Source: Agapetus fuscipes (lineage: Eukaryota; Arthropoda; Insecta; Trichoptera; Glossosomatidae). Taken from it: a stretch of DNA of 64,000 nt. This document shows positions 1 to 10,521 of this stretch, one piece after another. The notes under the pieces were generated by a model. It did not search any database, was not told where the DNA came from, and was given only the letters and a program-made list of their open reading frames with translations. Made by a program: the position numbers and the translations under genes. The DNA lies in contig OX637345.1 in assembly GCA_951799405.1 (NCBI GenBank), forward strand, positions 6,820,001 through 6,884,000, given 5' to 3'. Position 1 is the first letter of the stretch. Each line of letters begins with the position of its first letter.

Positions 1-1720
1 TGGGGGCATGCATTGAATATGAATTATAAAATGTATGTATGCAACTTAGATTTATATTCTAAAATTAAAAACATCAAGTGCCACAATTAAATGTTAGCGT
101 GAAATGACATTTGCCAGTTTGTGGGCGTGCATTCAATTTGAATCATCAAATAACTTTTTTTGCAACTTTAGATTATAAATTAAATTTGACATTGTTGAAG
201 GATTTTTTAAACTCAAATCCTTGACGGATAGGTAAGTATGAGCTTGAATACCCATATCGCAAAAAATGGTTCACTTGACAAATGTTTCCCCTGTTTTTGA
301 AAAGGTTGGCAAAAGTTGCAGGGCTTATGTTCATTAGAGGCCTTAATTTTAATTTGTAAGTTAACATGCAGCATTTATAAGCGCGAACCCACTCATGTCT
401 CCAGGGGGGCATGCATTGAATATGAATTATAAAAGTTATTGTATCTGTGCAACTTAGATTATATATTCTAATATTTAAAAAAAAATCAAGTGCCACAACT
501 ATATGTTAGCGTGAAATGACATTTGCCAGTTTGTGGGCGTGCATTCAATTTGAATCATCAAATAACTTTTTTTGCAACTTTAGATTATAAATTAAATTTA
601 ACGTTGTTGAAGGATTTTTCAAACTTAAATCCTTTACTTATAGGTAAGTATGAGTCTGAATACCCATATCGCAAAAAATGGTTCACTTGACAAATGTTTC
701 CCCTGTTTTTGAAAAGGTTGGCAAAAGTTGCAGGGCTTATGTTCATTAGAGGCCTTAATTTTAATTTGTAAGTTCACATGCAGCATTTATAAGTGCGAAC
801 CCACTCGTGTCTCCAGGGGGGCATGCATTGAATATGAATTATAAAAGTTATTGTGTCTGTGCAACTTAGATTATATATTCTAAATAATATTTAAAAAAAA
901 TCAAGCGCCACAACTATATGTTAGCGTGAAATGACATTTGCCAGTTTGTGGGCGTGCATTCAATTTGAATCATCAAATAACTTTTTTTGCAACTTTAGAT
1001 TATAAATTTAATTTAACGTTGTTGAAGGATTTTTCAAACTCAAATTCCTTGACTTAAGGGTTAGTATGAGGCTTACCACCCATATCGCATAAATGGGTTC
1101 ACTTAACAAATGTGTCCCCTGTTTCTGAAAAGGTTGGCCAAAGTTGCAGGGCTTATGTTCATTAGAGGCCTTAATTTTAATTTGTAAGTTCACATGCAGC
1201 ATTAATAAGCGCGTACCCACTCGTGTCTCCAGGGGGGCATGCATTGAATATGAATTATAAAAGTTATTGTATCTGTGCAACTTAGTTTATATATTCTAAT
1301 ATTTAAAGAAAATCAAGCGCCACAACTATATGTTAGCGTGAAATGACATTTGCCAGTTTGTGGGCGTGCATTCAATTTGAATCATCAAATAACTTTTTTT
1401 GCAACTTTAGATTATAAATTAAGATTACCGTTGTTTAAGGATTTTTCAAACTCAAATTCCTTGACTTAAGGGTTAGTATGAGGCTTACCACCCATATCGC
1501 ATAAATGGGTTCACTTAACAAATGTGTCCCCTGTTTCTGAAAAGGTCAGCAAAAGTTGCAGGGCTTATGGTCATGAGAGGCTGAAATTTTTATTTGTAAA
1601 TACACATGCAGCATTTGTAAGCGCAAACTCACTCGTGTCTCCGAAGAGGAGTGCATTGAATATGAATTATAAATGTTAATGCGTCTATGCAACTTAGATT
1701 GTATATTGTAATAATACTTT
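1..1720 (+). repeat. Tandem array, about four copies of a 412-bp unit built on the C-element
   Basis: The landmark ATGCATTGAATATG recurs at about 8, 411, 823 and 1239, with a diverged copy at 1652, so the spacing is 403-416 bp. Each unit holds most of a C-element (AGTATGAG, then GGTTCACTT, then GCAACTTAGAT) plus about 160 bp that ends in a second C-like 3' end (GGGCGTGCATTC to GCAACTTTAGATTATAAATT). The last unit is the most diverged. The array starts at the window edge and probably extends outside it. Confidence 0.9.
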
Positions 1721-2250
1721 AAAAAAATTAAATGCCGCAATAAGTACGGTTTCATATAAAAAGTTGACCGAATCGATCGTCATTATTTCTAAAAAATACA
1801 TGTTATAACTGGTTGAAGTATAATTTTGAAATAAATAAAGAATATAGGTAGGTACTCAACGGAATTCAACCGAAAAAGAATCGACTTGGCAATGGCAACG
1901 ATGGCAACTTTGAAGCCTATGTTGAAGTGCTGGCAATTTATTTGAAATTCGAATGTCAAAATGAGTTTTGTTTCTCGCATAGGTTTTACATAAAAAGGTG
2001 TTGTGATTGATCATGTTTATTTATTTAAAAAACAACAATTTAAAATCTACTAATGATGAGGAAGCACATCCCAAGTCCTGAACAATATTTGTTGTGAATA
2101 TGACGTGCATCTGTTTAGGAGTTCTTCAGTTTGAATGCCATTAACGCACAACTATTTTGTATGGGGAGGCCGTTGCATTTTATAAAGATAAGGGATTATC
2201 AATTTAAAACGAATCTTCACAATGTCAATGTACGAACCCTTCAACTTTTA
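1721..2250. other. AT-rich DNA, no feature recognised
   Basis: Single-copy-looking AT-rich sequence between the tandem array and a C-element. No exon, RNA gene or repeat family seen elsewhere in the window was recognised here. Confidence 0.5.
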
Positions 2251-2251
2251 G

Positions 2252-2506
2252 AAATCTAATCTAATCTAAGCTGCAAGGATATATATCATTTAAGATTTAT
2301 ATTAAATGCGTTCCCACAAGCAGACATGCATAATTTCGCGCTAACACATGCCGCATGTGGGCCTACATTATAAAAAACCAATCTCAAATGAACATAAGCC
2401 CTGCAACTCTTGCCGTCCTTCCCTGAAACAGGGGTGACATTGGCGAAGTGAACCATTTTTTACAGTATGGGTGGTCAGCCGCATACCAACCTATAAGTCA
2501 AGAAAT
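2252..2506 (-). repeat. C-element, near full length
   Basis: It begins with the reversed tail (AATCT repeats, then AAGCTGCAAGGATAT) and ends with CATACCAACCTATAAGTCAAG. Both internal hairpin segments are present but partly mutated. Confidence 0.85.
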
Positions 2507-2519
2507 ATTAATTTAAAAA

Positions 2520-3350
2520 AAAATGAAATAAATAACAGAGTCTCACAGAAAATCGTCTAGGTTGGGTTGGTTAAGGGGTCCACCCTTCTATTTTTCACTT
2601 TAGAAATGCGCATGTACTGGTGCAGTTAGTTTCCAAAATTTACGACACTTTTCTCCGTGGTTTTTTACTGCCCAAATTGCTAAGTGAAATTGAACGTCGC
2701 GGATATTTCCGGAGCGAAGTGGCCATAAAATAATAAATCCTGCAAAAAATATGTAAACGAAAAACCCCTACTTGAAAATAATCCATTTCGTCGCTTCGGT
2801 ACGAAAAATATGATTCTATTTGTTGGAGACTATCAGCCATTTGTATCTAACCAAGCAGTCAAGTTTTGGCCGTCTTTTTCAGCACACCTTCAAGAATGAA
2901 CTGATGACGTTGCTTAGCTATCATATTCATCATTTGCCATCTGTGTTCATTATCATCTTCTAAAGGCAGTGCCTTTTTGTGCGAGCCATCTGTCTCTGCT
3001 TCTTCTTTTGGCGCTACTTCTATCGATTTCAATCATCATAGCTTTTTGGTCTTGGATGCTACAACTGTCTCTGTTGGTTGCTATCTTCTCTTGAGCTGTT
3101 TTTGATAGGACGAGACATCCATGAGCCGCTTAAATAAATAAAAATTCTTAAAAAATATAAAGTTGTCGGGTGACTTCTTGTTTCTCTTTTCCCAAGATGA
3201 TACAAGGAAAGGTGCTATGTCAAATTCAGTGTCCTATTAGTTTGGTTATCCTCTTCAAGATCACAACACCTTTTGGTTGAATTTCCTTCCTTCCTCCAAA
3301 TCCTCATTTCGAATGACTTTATGCGGTCCCTCATATTTCTGGATGGCCCA
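2520..3350 (-). pseudogene. Unrecognised coding-like remnant
   Basis: On the minus strand, 3050-2861 reads as an acidic stretch (EEAETDGSHKKALPLEDDNE) followed by a helix-like basic stretch. Positions 3355-3250 give another short open stretch around YEGPHKVIRNE. Stops and frame changes break the rest. The composition recalls the tails of insect transposase or Myb/SANT-like proteins, but no family could be assigned and it may be chance coding potential. Confidence 0.25.
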
Positions 3351-3369
3351 TCTGTGCTTATCACCCAAT

Positions 3370-3516
3370 TAAAGTTTCGACTCCGGAAAGTTGCTTTCCT
3401 GGATCTGTAGCCTTGGTCAATCAGAGCTGGAGCTTCTTGGCGTTTTGTCCATACCTACAATGTCAAAAGATTCTAGAAAGCAACTCTGCAGTGTCAACAG
3501 CCGGCCGTGTAAGCCT
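3370..3516. mobile_element. Decayed inverted-pair remnant related to the palindromic element at 16412-16833
   Basis: Positions 3383-3460 resemble the left arm of the 16.4-kb palindrome (GGATCTGTAGCC, AGAGCTGGAGCTTC, GTTTTGTCCAT). Positions 3468-3516 run the other way and end in CAGCCGGCCGTGTAAGCC, which is the outer tail of that element read on its opposite strand. This is therefore an old head-to-head pair. The hammerhead core itself is too decayed to fold. Confidence 0.5.
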
Positions 3517-4372
3517 TAGGGCCTGTTGCACAAACTTCAATCAGACAAAAATAAAAATTAAGTGTGATTTCTCCCATCAAATCAAAAAGTTGGTTGCATA
3601 TACGTAAACCAGCTTATGTACATCATCTTTCCTGTTCAAACTCCATCATTTTTTTTTTTTAATAGATTTGTGGAAAGGCATGCAATCCACCAACCTATTT
3701 TGCCTGGCCAGTTGTCTTCATGCGAAAGCAGAAGCTTGTGTGCATGCAACGGCCTCTGTTGAACCAGGGTCGAAGTTATCGACGCGGGATTCGAACCAAC
3801 GTTATCGCAACGCAACTAAGCTACACATATAGTGTAACTTCTTGCCGCGTTATCCCCGAAGGGGTCGCATGTGGCGAGTTGAACCTATTTATTTTTACAG
3901 GTAAGGGGGCCGGCCTTACGCCAACCACTTCAGATGAAGTGGGGGTTTCCCAGCTCCCGAGAGAACTGGTACTCATTTCTTGTGAAGGCTGAGTAAACCT
4001 TGCCGGCATTTTTATTTTGGGGTTTGAAACAAACACCGAAACGGGAAATCATTTCTGACACCCTCGCCTCGGCGGGATTCGAACCCGAGCTCACGGCATG
4101 GAATGCAAGCACTCTACCAAGTGAGCTATCGACCGGCCTCCAAATTATCCGGTTCCAAATAACCCGACTTGATCCCCGCGGCTAAACAACGACGTATATA
4201 ATGACCCATTTCCGAGAAATATTTAAGCGAGGTCCTTAACAGAATTAAGCAATCAAATTTGACGTGTCAAACAAATATTGATTGGAAATTGGTGCAACAG
4301 GCCCTTTAATCAATCAAATTTGATATGTCAATCAAATATTGATTGGAGGTTAGTGCAACAGGTCTTTAAACT
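3517..4372. mobile_element. Harbinger-like MITE, split by an insertion, with a duplicated right end
   Basis: It begins TTAGGGCCTGTTGCAC. The left part, 3517-3648, and the right part, 4204-4316, match the reverse complement of the intact MITE at 56787-57025. Between them lie 3649-4203, which hold a T-run, a short repeat shared with 49975-50045 (AAATTTGTGGAAAGG) and a SINE-B. The terminal 56 bp are repeated once (4257-4312 and 4313-4372), ending only about 35 bp before the homeobox exon. Confidence 0.65.
3803..4137 (-). repeat. SINE-B, full length
   Basis: The tRNA-like head is at the right end: GTCGATAGCTCACTTGG (A box) and GGGTTCGAATCCCG (B box) on the minus strand. The body runs to the conserved AAGTTACACTATATGTGTAGC end. 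The plus strand carries ATTTTTACAG abutting GTAAGG at 3900/3901. Confidence 0.85.
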
Positions 4373-4406
4373 CCTACTCTATGTTTTGACTGTCTTTTTC
4401 TTGCAG

Positions 4407-4576
4407 GAGGAGCAGACGACGATGCTGACGGAGGAAAGCGGAGACGCTCCCGCACCAACTTCAACTCCTGGCAGCTGGAGGAGCTGGAGCGCGCCTTCCT
4501 GGCCTCCCACTACCCTGACGTCTTCATGAGAGAGGCGCTCGCCATGCGGCTGGACCTCAAAGAGAGCCGAGTTGCG
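4407..4576 (+). CDS. unc-4: unc-4 homeobox, exon with homeodomain residues 1-46
   Basis: This exon encodes a short acidic Gly/Asp leader and then the first 46 residues of a paired-class homeodomain ([20 protein letters not shown] onwards, through [17 protein letters not shown] to ESRVA). It starts after TTTTTCTTGCAG with GA, the last two bases of a split codon, so an upstream coding exon must exist. It ends in a GTGAGT donor between homeodomain positions 46 and 47, the classic paired-class intron site. Family knowledge: Unc-4/Uncx proteins are nuclear repressors that specify motor-neuron and interneuron identity with the co-repressor Groucho. The exon is GC-rich against AT-rich surroundings. 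The upstream exon was not found in 1-4406. Confidence 0.95.
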
Positions 4577-4751
4577 GTGAGTTGGTTTTCTTTCTGTTTT
4601 TTTAAAGAGGAAGACCTGGAAAGCGTCGCTTGATCAGATGAGCGGATTTCCAAATAAATTTAATAAATGTGCATGATCAAGCGTTAGGTCAGTCACCAGA
4701 GACATCGTAGGTGACATACATGTAAATAGGTACAATGTTCTTATTTTGACA

Positions 4752-4845
4752 AACCAAGGTGTGTGGGCATACATCTGAGAGCTTTAAATGAATATATCCT
4801 TGCAACTTAGATTATAGATTATAGATAGATTGTAGAAGCCAAACC
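4752..4845 (+). repeat. C-element, 3' fragment
   Basis: GTGTGGGCATACATCTGAG to TTGCAACTTAGATTATAG, followed by a short ATTATAGAT-type tail. Confidence 0.7.
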
Positions 4846-5443
4846 AAATAGGTAGGTATGCAGTTTCTTAAGACTAGTGCTAATAGTATGTGAAGTAACT
4901 TTTGAAAAGTGCATTTTTTGTCAAATTTTTTTTTTTCAAATTTTAAAGCAAGCAATTTTCCTAAAATTTACAGGTAACTACAGCTCTGCCAAATTAATAA
5001 ATTCAGAGATAAATAGCTTCCCAATGTTTTTTTTCTATACTTGTAGTTTTAGCCGAGATATTTTGTGGAGATAATCGAATTAAGGTTACCCCAAAAGGCA
5101 AGCTGATATATAATTAATTATAACTTTTTTACCTCATTAGCGTTATACTCATACAAATGGGTTTTCTTTCTAATTTTTTTTGGGTTTGAAAACCTCTCTA
5201 AAATAGCGCTTTACATCAAAAGAAAAATATGTTGTGTTGAAACTGTATTCACTACAATTAATCATCACTTTTAATAAGGAAATTACACGTTGGTTATTAA
5301 AACATATCACTTGTATACGCGGCAACATACTGTTACTTAAAAAAAGATAAATTATTCCTATTATTAGTCGCTGTATAATTATTTTAAACTTTTATATCGT
5401 ACGTAAATTATTAAAAGAAGCAATAACTCATAGTTAATTTAGA
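4846..5443. other. AT-rich intron sequence, nothing recognised
   Basis: Long A/T runs, with no repeat family or conserved block recognised. Confidence 0.5.
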
Positions 5444-5584
5444 TCAATAGAACGACAACCCGAGGTAGTTCTCGGACTTCTTGATCAACTGCAGCCACCG
5501 CTGCCTGTCTAACGCCTTCCTCTTGCGGTCCCATACTTCTACCGCACAGCAGTCTGCCACTTTAATCTGGGTCTTCCCACTGTG
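5444..5584 (-). pseudogene. LINE C-terminal fragment
   Basis: The minus-strand reading ends DRKRKALDRQRWLQLIKKSE and then a stop. A DRQRW-type motif near the C-terminus is typical of insect non-LTR retrotransposon polyproteins. It runs directly into SINE-A. Confidence 0.4.
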
Positions 5585-5860
5585 CTCGTAAATGGAAAGT
5601 TGTGGGTTTGAAGCCCGGCGGAGTACAAAAAAATATACCATTTATATTTTCAAATTTGCTCTTCGCTGGGTTAAAAAATTCATACACCTTTACCAAAGAC
5701 CGATCATCAAAAGGTCCATCCAGCCTTACAGCAACTGGGTCTCGCTTGAGAATTGGCGCTTTCTACAGCGACGACCAAGCTCGCAGAGGGCTTCTTGAGG
5801 TGTGATACACACAAAACAGCGCTCACCAAATAAATCAGCCTAATTTGATATAATATACTC
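5585..5860 (+). repeat. SINE-A, 5' truncated
   Basis: It starts inside the tRNA-like head (TCGTAAATGG) and keeps the B-box-like region, the CTCTTCGCTGGGTT body, CTACAGCGACGACCAAGCTC and the 3' CAGCGCTCACCAAATAAATC end. Confidence 0.85.
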
Positions 5861-5949
5861 TACATATTTTTTTAACTAAGCTCTCAGTGGGCTCTTGTTA
5901 TGTGATTCACAAGAAAACAGCACCCACCAAATAAATCATCCAAATAATC

Positions 5950-6180
5950 ATTAACAGCCCATGCTGTAAAAATTGTTCACTTTGCCTATGTCACCCCTGT
6001 TTCAGGGAAGTTTGGTATAAGTTTCAGGGCTTATATTCATCATTTGAGTTTTAGTTTTTGAATTGTAAGTGCACATGCAGTATTTGTAAGTGCTAATTTA
6101 CACGTGTCTGTTTATGGGCATGCATTTTATATGACATTTAAATGTCAATACATCTTTGCAACTTAAATTATAGATTAGTA
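5950..6180 (+). repeat. C-element
   Basis: It runs from CCCATGCTGTAAAAATTG to GCAACTTAAATTATAG and contains the CCCTGTTTCAGGG hairpin. A piece of the 5' end of a second, inverted copy follows at about 6190-6245. Confidence 0.85.
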
Positions 6181-6269
6181 TACGAGTACCTTTTTTACAG
6201 CATAGGTGGTCAGTTTTATATCAACCCATCAGTCTACGAGCTTAAATTTCTTACAGCTTCAATGTACCT

Positions 6270-7404
6270 ACACAATAATGTCAAACAAACGAGATGCGAT
6301 TGGCGTCTAACAATGCTCGGACACGCGCTGTATACAGAAACACGTGTGCGGTGTGGCAAATTGCTTATTGGACTAAGTGTGACGTGTAATAGTCTGTGTA
6401 ACTACGCGTAACAAGATGGCCGTAAATGTCCGAGATTGTGACCTCACGGCTAGTTGCTATGGTAACGCTAGAACCTCCGTTTTCGGATGCTCTTGTTTTT
6501 CAACTATTTATTTACGTATATCATTCTAAGAAATGAAAGATCATTTCTCCGTTTCCTAAAGATTTCCACAACGATATATTTTGGAAACCGAACCTTTAGT
6601 AGATGTTTCGTAAGTAACAATATACAAAAAACAAACCTACAATGGCCCAAATTTAAAACTAATATTAATATATAGCGAGATAAGTAGTTTATATATGTAA
6701 AAACGAAAACTAATGATTTCAATAGGCCACTCGAAATACAACTAAGTGATATTATTTTTTTATTTATTCTACTTGCATGTTTTTCTCCCGGACGTGAGTT
6801 CTAGCGTTGGTTCTTTTCCCGGTGGATCAAAAAAGATATATCCCTACACTTCGCTGTATAAAAAAACTTGTCTTTACTAAAAGACAAGTAAAAATTAGCT
6901 CTGACTGTCGACGAAAGGGTTTTTAAGATATAGGTATATAAAAGGTAACTAAATTTATATACTTTTAACTCAAGTCAGTAAATTTATTATTATAATCCTA
7001 TAAAGATTATGGTACGTTAATCAGAAAAAAATATCGTAACACTTAAATTGTTGTATTTTTCGGTTTACGAACTCATCTATCGAATCAATGACGACAGTTG
7101 AGGTTGCTCTGTTCAAATAACGTCTCATTTACAAATAACTGGGCTCATAAAAGTCGCACCGCTCCCGGTGGTCAGTTTAGACTCGCTCTGTGCCAGCTTC
7201 CAGAGATCTATAATCCTGTCTGGCTCAAGTCACACTTAGACGCTATTTGAGTCACGCTTAAATCACGTAAGAGTCGTTTAGTTTTACTCAATGGCTGTAC
7301 GGATATTGAGGTACTTCTTGGAATCATATTCATATCTTTAGAACATCGTTTCGTGATGAAATCACTCCAAGGGCGCTTGTGCATGTGATGCCAGAAATTT
7401 GCTT
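6270..7404. other. Intron sequence without recognised repeats
   Basis: Includes a less AT-rich patch (7140-7280) and a stretch with GCTATGGTAACGC near 6460. These could be regulatory sequence, but nothing specific can be supported. Confidence 0.4.
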
Positions 7405-7560
7405 GTCTTCAGTGCATTTTGGAACTTCCCATGGTCCTCTACCTCTCTCACGTGATGAGGCAGGCGGTTTCACGCCAGAGGACCAGCAGCTGCAAATGCA
7501 CGCTTTCCAAACACTGTGTTTATGAAGAAGTCTTGAAACAGTTCAAGAGAGAAGGATTCG
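7405..7560 (-). pseudogene. LINE C-terminal fragment
   Basis: Minus-strand reading FGKRAFAAAGP, then NRLPHHVRE, with a stop in place of the usual W. This is the conserved ERAFxVAGPxxWNxLP segment near the C-terminus of CR1/Jockey-like ORF2. It is closely related to 41385-41600. Confidence 0.6.
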
Positions 7561-8039
7561 ATGAGGCTGCAAGGGTAGATCATATGCAAATAAGAATTTA
7601 TGAACATAATATCGATGTTTGAAAGGCAAAAGGGCATAAGCGACAAAATGAAAACTTTACAGTAGAGAGTTTTTAAATTGAAAATTTCGAAAAAGAAATT
7701 GTAGCTCCGTGGTTTTATTCCGGATTTTTACAGCTTCTAAGAAGAATGGTATTATTTTTTGTTGTTCTTTCATATCAGTGTAAGCAATAAAACTATTTTT
7801 TTTCGTTTTTTCGACAAAACATAAGGTTCTGAATTAGAAAATGAAGTGTAAATTCAGCCGTTTAGCACTACACTTTTTAAAAATGCCAACAGCGACAACA
7901 AAAATCGACCTATCCGTACGAGGAATACACCAATCGTCGCAGAAAAAAAAACTACGTATTGTGGTACTAGCAACTCATTTTCGACCACACTGTCACTTAT
8001 GCCCTTTTGTCTTTCAAGCGTCGATATGCAAATCAAAAT

Positions 8040-8112
8040 CGACACATATGCGACCCCTTTGAGGAGAGGCAGGCAAGAAGTTAAACTATACGTGTTTCTT
8101 AGTTGCGTTGTG
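8040..8112 (+). repeat. SINE-B, 3' fragment
   Basis: CATATGCGACCCCTTTGAGG, then GGCAAGAAGTTAAACTATAC, then TTAGTTGCGTTG; the 3' end only. Confidence 0.7.
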
Positions 8113-8348
8113 TTTTAGTTGCGTAGTGTGTTTGATAAAATAGTTTAGGATCAAAGTTGACAGGATGTTAATTCTGCGGCCACATTAGATAAAAGCCAAT
8201 GATTATAATGAATACCCGACCATCCACACATCTGGGTTAGGTACAAGCATCAATTCGCTTCCTCTTATATTATTAATCACTTTATAATACACGCAATTTA
8301 AACTCGATTTGGAAAGTTCGCATTTTATTTGAAAAAGTACAAAGTTTT

Positions 8349-8815
8349 GTAACTGTAACTGTAACTCTGTCGCCATTCCGCTATGGATGGCCAGAGCCTC
8401 TGCAGAGTTGCCTCCATTTTTTCCTATCCTGACATACCTCTCTCAATTCATTCATATCCATCACCTTTTTCACGCATTTTCTTCTTTTATGCTCACTTTG
8501 TAGGTATATCCCATTCTTTCACAATCTCCTCAATCTGATCACTCCATACCTACTTTTCTCGGTCGTCCTTTCTCTCTTTTTCCAAGCACACTTTCTTTAT
8601 ATATAAACTTTGTCAGTCTATCATCGTTCATTCTTTCCATATGCCCAAACCATCACATCACATTCTTTTGTACCTTAACTTTCCCATCCTCTTTCAAATT
8701 ACATTCTTTCTTTACCAATTCATTCCTAACTCTATCCCTCAGAGTTTTTCCTGTCATGCTTCTCAAATGCTTCATTTCCACCGTACATACTTTACTCATC
8801 TCACAAAGTTAATTT
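8349..8815 (-). mobile_element. LINE 3' end with (GTTACA)n tail, coding part decayed
   Basis: The minus-strand sequence is a decayed copy of the LINE end at 22895-23393 and finishes with the same GTTACAGTTACAGTTACAA tail. Similar ends lie at 49330-49645 and 60680-60822. The reading frame is broken in this copy. Confidence 0.75.
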
Positions 8816-9004
8816 TGAAAAAAAAATACCAGTTAAACATCATTACATGGTTGTTTTTTGTCATCGATGTATATACATAAAAGATATAAATGGAGTATCA
8901 GCGTATTTTCCTGTAACGCATCATGTACACCCAAAATAAAAAGGTGTGCCATATTTACAATCAGTTGTCAAGCATCTGCCTGCAAGGAAACATTGAGGTA
9001 TATT

Positions 9005-9285
9005 TCTTGAGGTATGTTCTTGGACGGGTCCGTAGTCCAGTGGCAACATTTCGTACTCGTAAATGGAAGGTTGTGGATTCGAATTCCGGTGGAGCACAAA
9101 AATATACCATTTATATTTCCAAATGTGCTCTTCGCTGGGTTGAAAAATTCATAAATCTTTACCAAAGACCGGTCACTGAAAGGTCCATCCAACCTTACAA
9201 CAACTGGGTCTTGCTTGAGAATTGGCGCTTTCTACAGCGACGACCAAGCTCGTAGAGGGCTCTTGACATTAATTATTATTATATG
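9005..9285 (+). repeat. SINE-A, near full length
   Basis: The A-box-like TAGTCCAGTGG and B-box-like GGATTCGAATTCC lie about 30 bp apart. The body runs to CGACCAAGCTCGTAGAGGG, followed by a short ATTATTATTAT tail. The loop CTCGTAA of the tRNA-like head would read as anticodon CGT. Confidence 0.9.
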
Positions 9286-9369
9286 TAAATCAAAGACAAA
9301 CACCATGCCCAAATGTGTTTGCAAAGAAATGCCGCAATATGTAGGTCTAGCGTTGTCATGGAGTTATTA

Positions 9370-9945
9370 TTATGTTGTCTTTAATCTATCTATAATCTAA
9401 GTTGCAGAAATATATCAGATTGAATATTCTTATTGTATTACATGCATTCCTATAAGCAGACACGTATAAGTTTGCGCTTACACTTGCCGAAGGTGGACTT
9501 AAAACATAGTATCACGAACTTGAAATACTTTACATGCGCCTGTACGCGTATACATACTCGTAGTGTGACGAACTTTGAAATAAAAGTGCCTACGCACACC
9601 TATACATGTACAATAGAACCTTCTGGAAGTACTCCGTGATTGTGTTGGTGCATAACGTTCTGGTGGGAGAATAATCTAGAGTATACGAGAAAGACCCTTT
9701 TGGTACCCAATATAAGGGACTGAAATGGTACGAAGAGTCAGTCGCATAGGGCAAGTTACCTTTGAAAGACCAATAAACAGTGATAAAATTGTGCGAAATA
9801 ATGTAAAAAGAAATTACTGCATTTTAATTAAAAAGAGAACCCAGCAAAAACGTAACGATACAAACCAAATGTACTGCAGCTCTTCTGACCTTCCCTGTAA
9901 ATGAAATAATATTGGCAAAGTGAACCATTTCTGTTATAAATGAAT
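9370..9945 (-). repeat. C-element interrupted by an LTR-like insertion
   Basis: 9370-9507 holds the tail half (CTATAATCTAAGTTGCAGAAAT to CTTGCCGAAGGTGGAC) and 9866-9945 holds the other half (GCAGCTCTTCTGACC to AAAGTGAACCATTT). The intervening 9508-9860 is described separately. Confidence 0.75.
9508..9860 (+). mobile_element. Solo-LTR-like insertion with core promoter and poly(A) signal
   Basis: It interrupts a C-element. It has TATAAGGG at 9711-9718, an initiator TCAGTC at 9738-9743 (29 bp from TATA to the A) and AATAAA at 9772-9777, the order expected of an LTR with U3, a short R and U5. A roughly 50-bp near-repeat is seen at the left end (CACGAACTTGAAAT and GACGAACTTTGAAAT). Clean terminal TG/CA and target duplications were not identified. 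Confidence 0.45.
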
Positions 9946-10429
9946 AAAATACAACTCAAACCTCAAATGAACAATATTTCGCTGAAAAAGGAGTCGGAAA
10001 AATATAAAAAAGTGAGACAATTCTCAAAGCATGGGATTTCATTATTTGATTTCCTGTCACAGAAGTGGATGAAACTAAATGAAGTACCTACGTGCTATAA
10101 AATAGATTCCGTGACTTTAATTGAAAAATGAAACAATTTCAATTTGAGCTACTGGGATGATGTGAATGGCGTGCTAAACGCTCCGTCACGTGACAGAGTG
10201 CGTCGTGACGTGACGAGGCATTGCCTCATCGTCGCTGGATTTATTGTCACGAGACATGGAATCGACAATGTGACAAACATTGCGGAGAGATAAAAAGATG
10301 CGTGTCACTACAAATCGAGTCCAGCAGCAACGACATCGTGGCGAAATTGAAAGCCAGCAGTACCCTAAGTACGAATTGCAAAATTTGAGTAAAGTTTACG
10401 GAAAGTATTCAAGAGCGGTTATCGCCAAA
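9946..10429. other. Intron sequence with a cluster of GTCACG-type palindromes
   Basis: Mostly unassigned. Positions 10185-10227 hold GTCACGTGAC, CGTGACGTGACG and GAGGCATTGCCTC in succession, followed by TGTCACGAGAC near 10255. The cluster resembles overlapping bHLH and bZIP sites, but function is only inferred. Confidence 0.35.
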
Positions 10430-10521
10430 ATCTGCCGTTTTTGTTGGTTTGAACTTGATTTATTTCATCATTGTAACTTTTTTGCTAAGACCATAAAGTG
10501 TAAGAAACAAAAACGGCAGAT
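10430..10521. repeat. Perfect 16-bp inverted repeat, 60-nt loop
   Basis: ATCTGCCGTTTTTGTT at 10430-10445 pairs exactly with AACAAAAACGGCAGAT at 10506-10521. It could be a small MITE remnant or a hairpin RNA. No target duplication was seen. Confidence 0.7.

Noticed and set aside
1..1720. CRISPR-like array
   Set aside because: Units are about 412 bp and repetitive throughout, without short unique spacers; it is a eukaryotic tandem repeat.
4278..4529. 83-codon frame overlapping the homeobox
   Set aside because: It reads the homeobox exon in the wrong frame and crosses the splice acceptor; the homeodomain frame is unambiguous.
7330..7370. Hammerhead-like GTGA-loop-TCAC-GAAAC on the minus strand
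   Set aside because: It lies beside a LINE coding remnant, lacks CTGANGA, and no stem I is possible.
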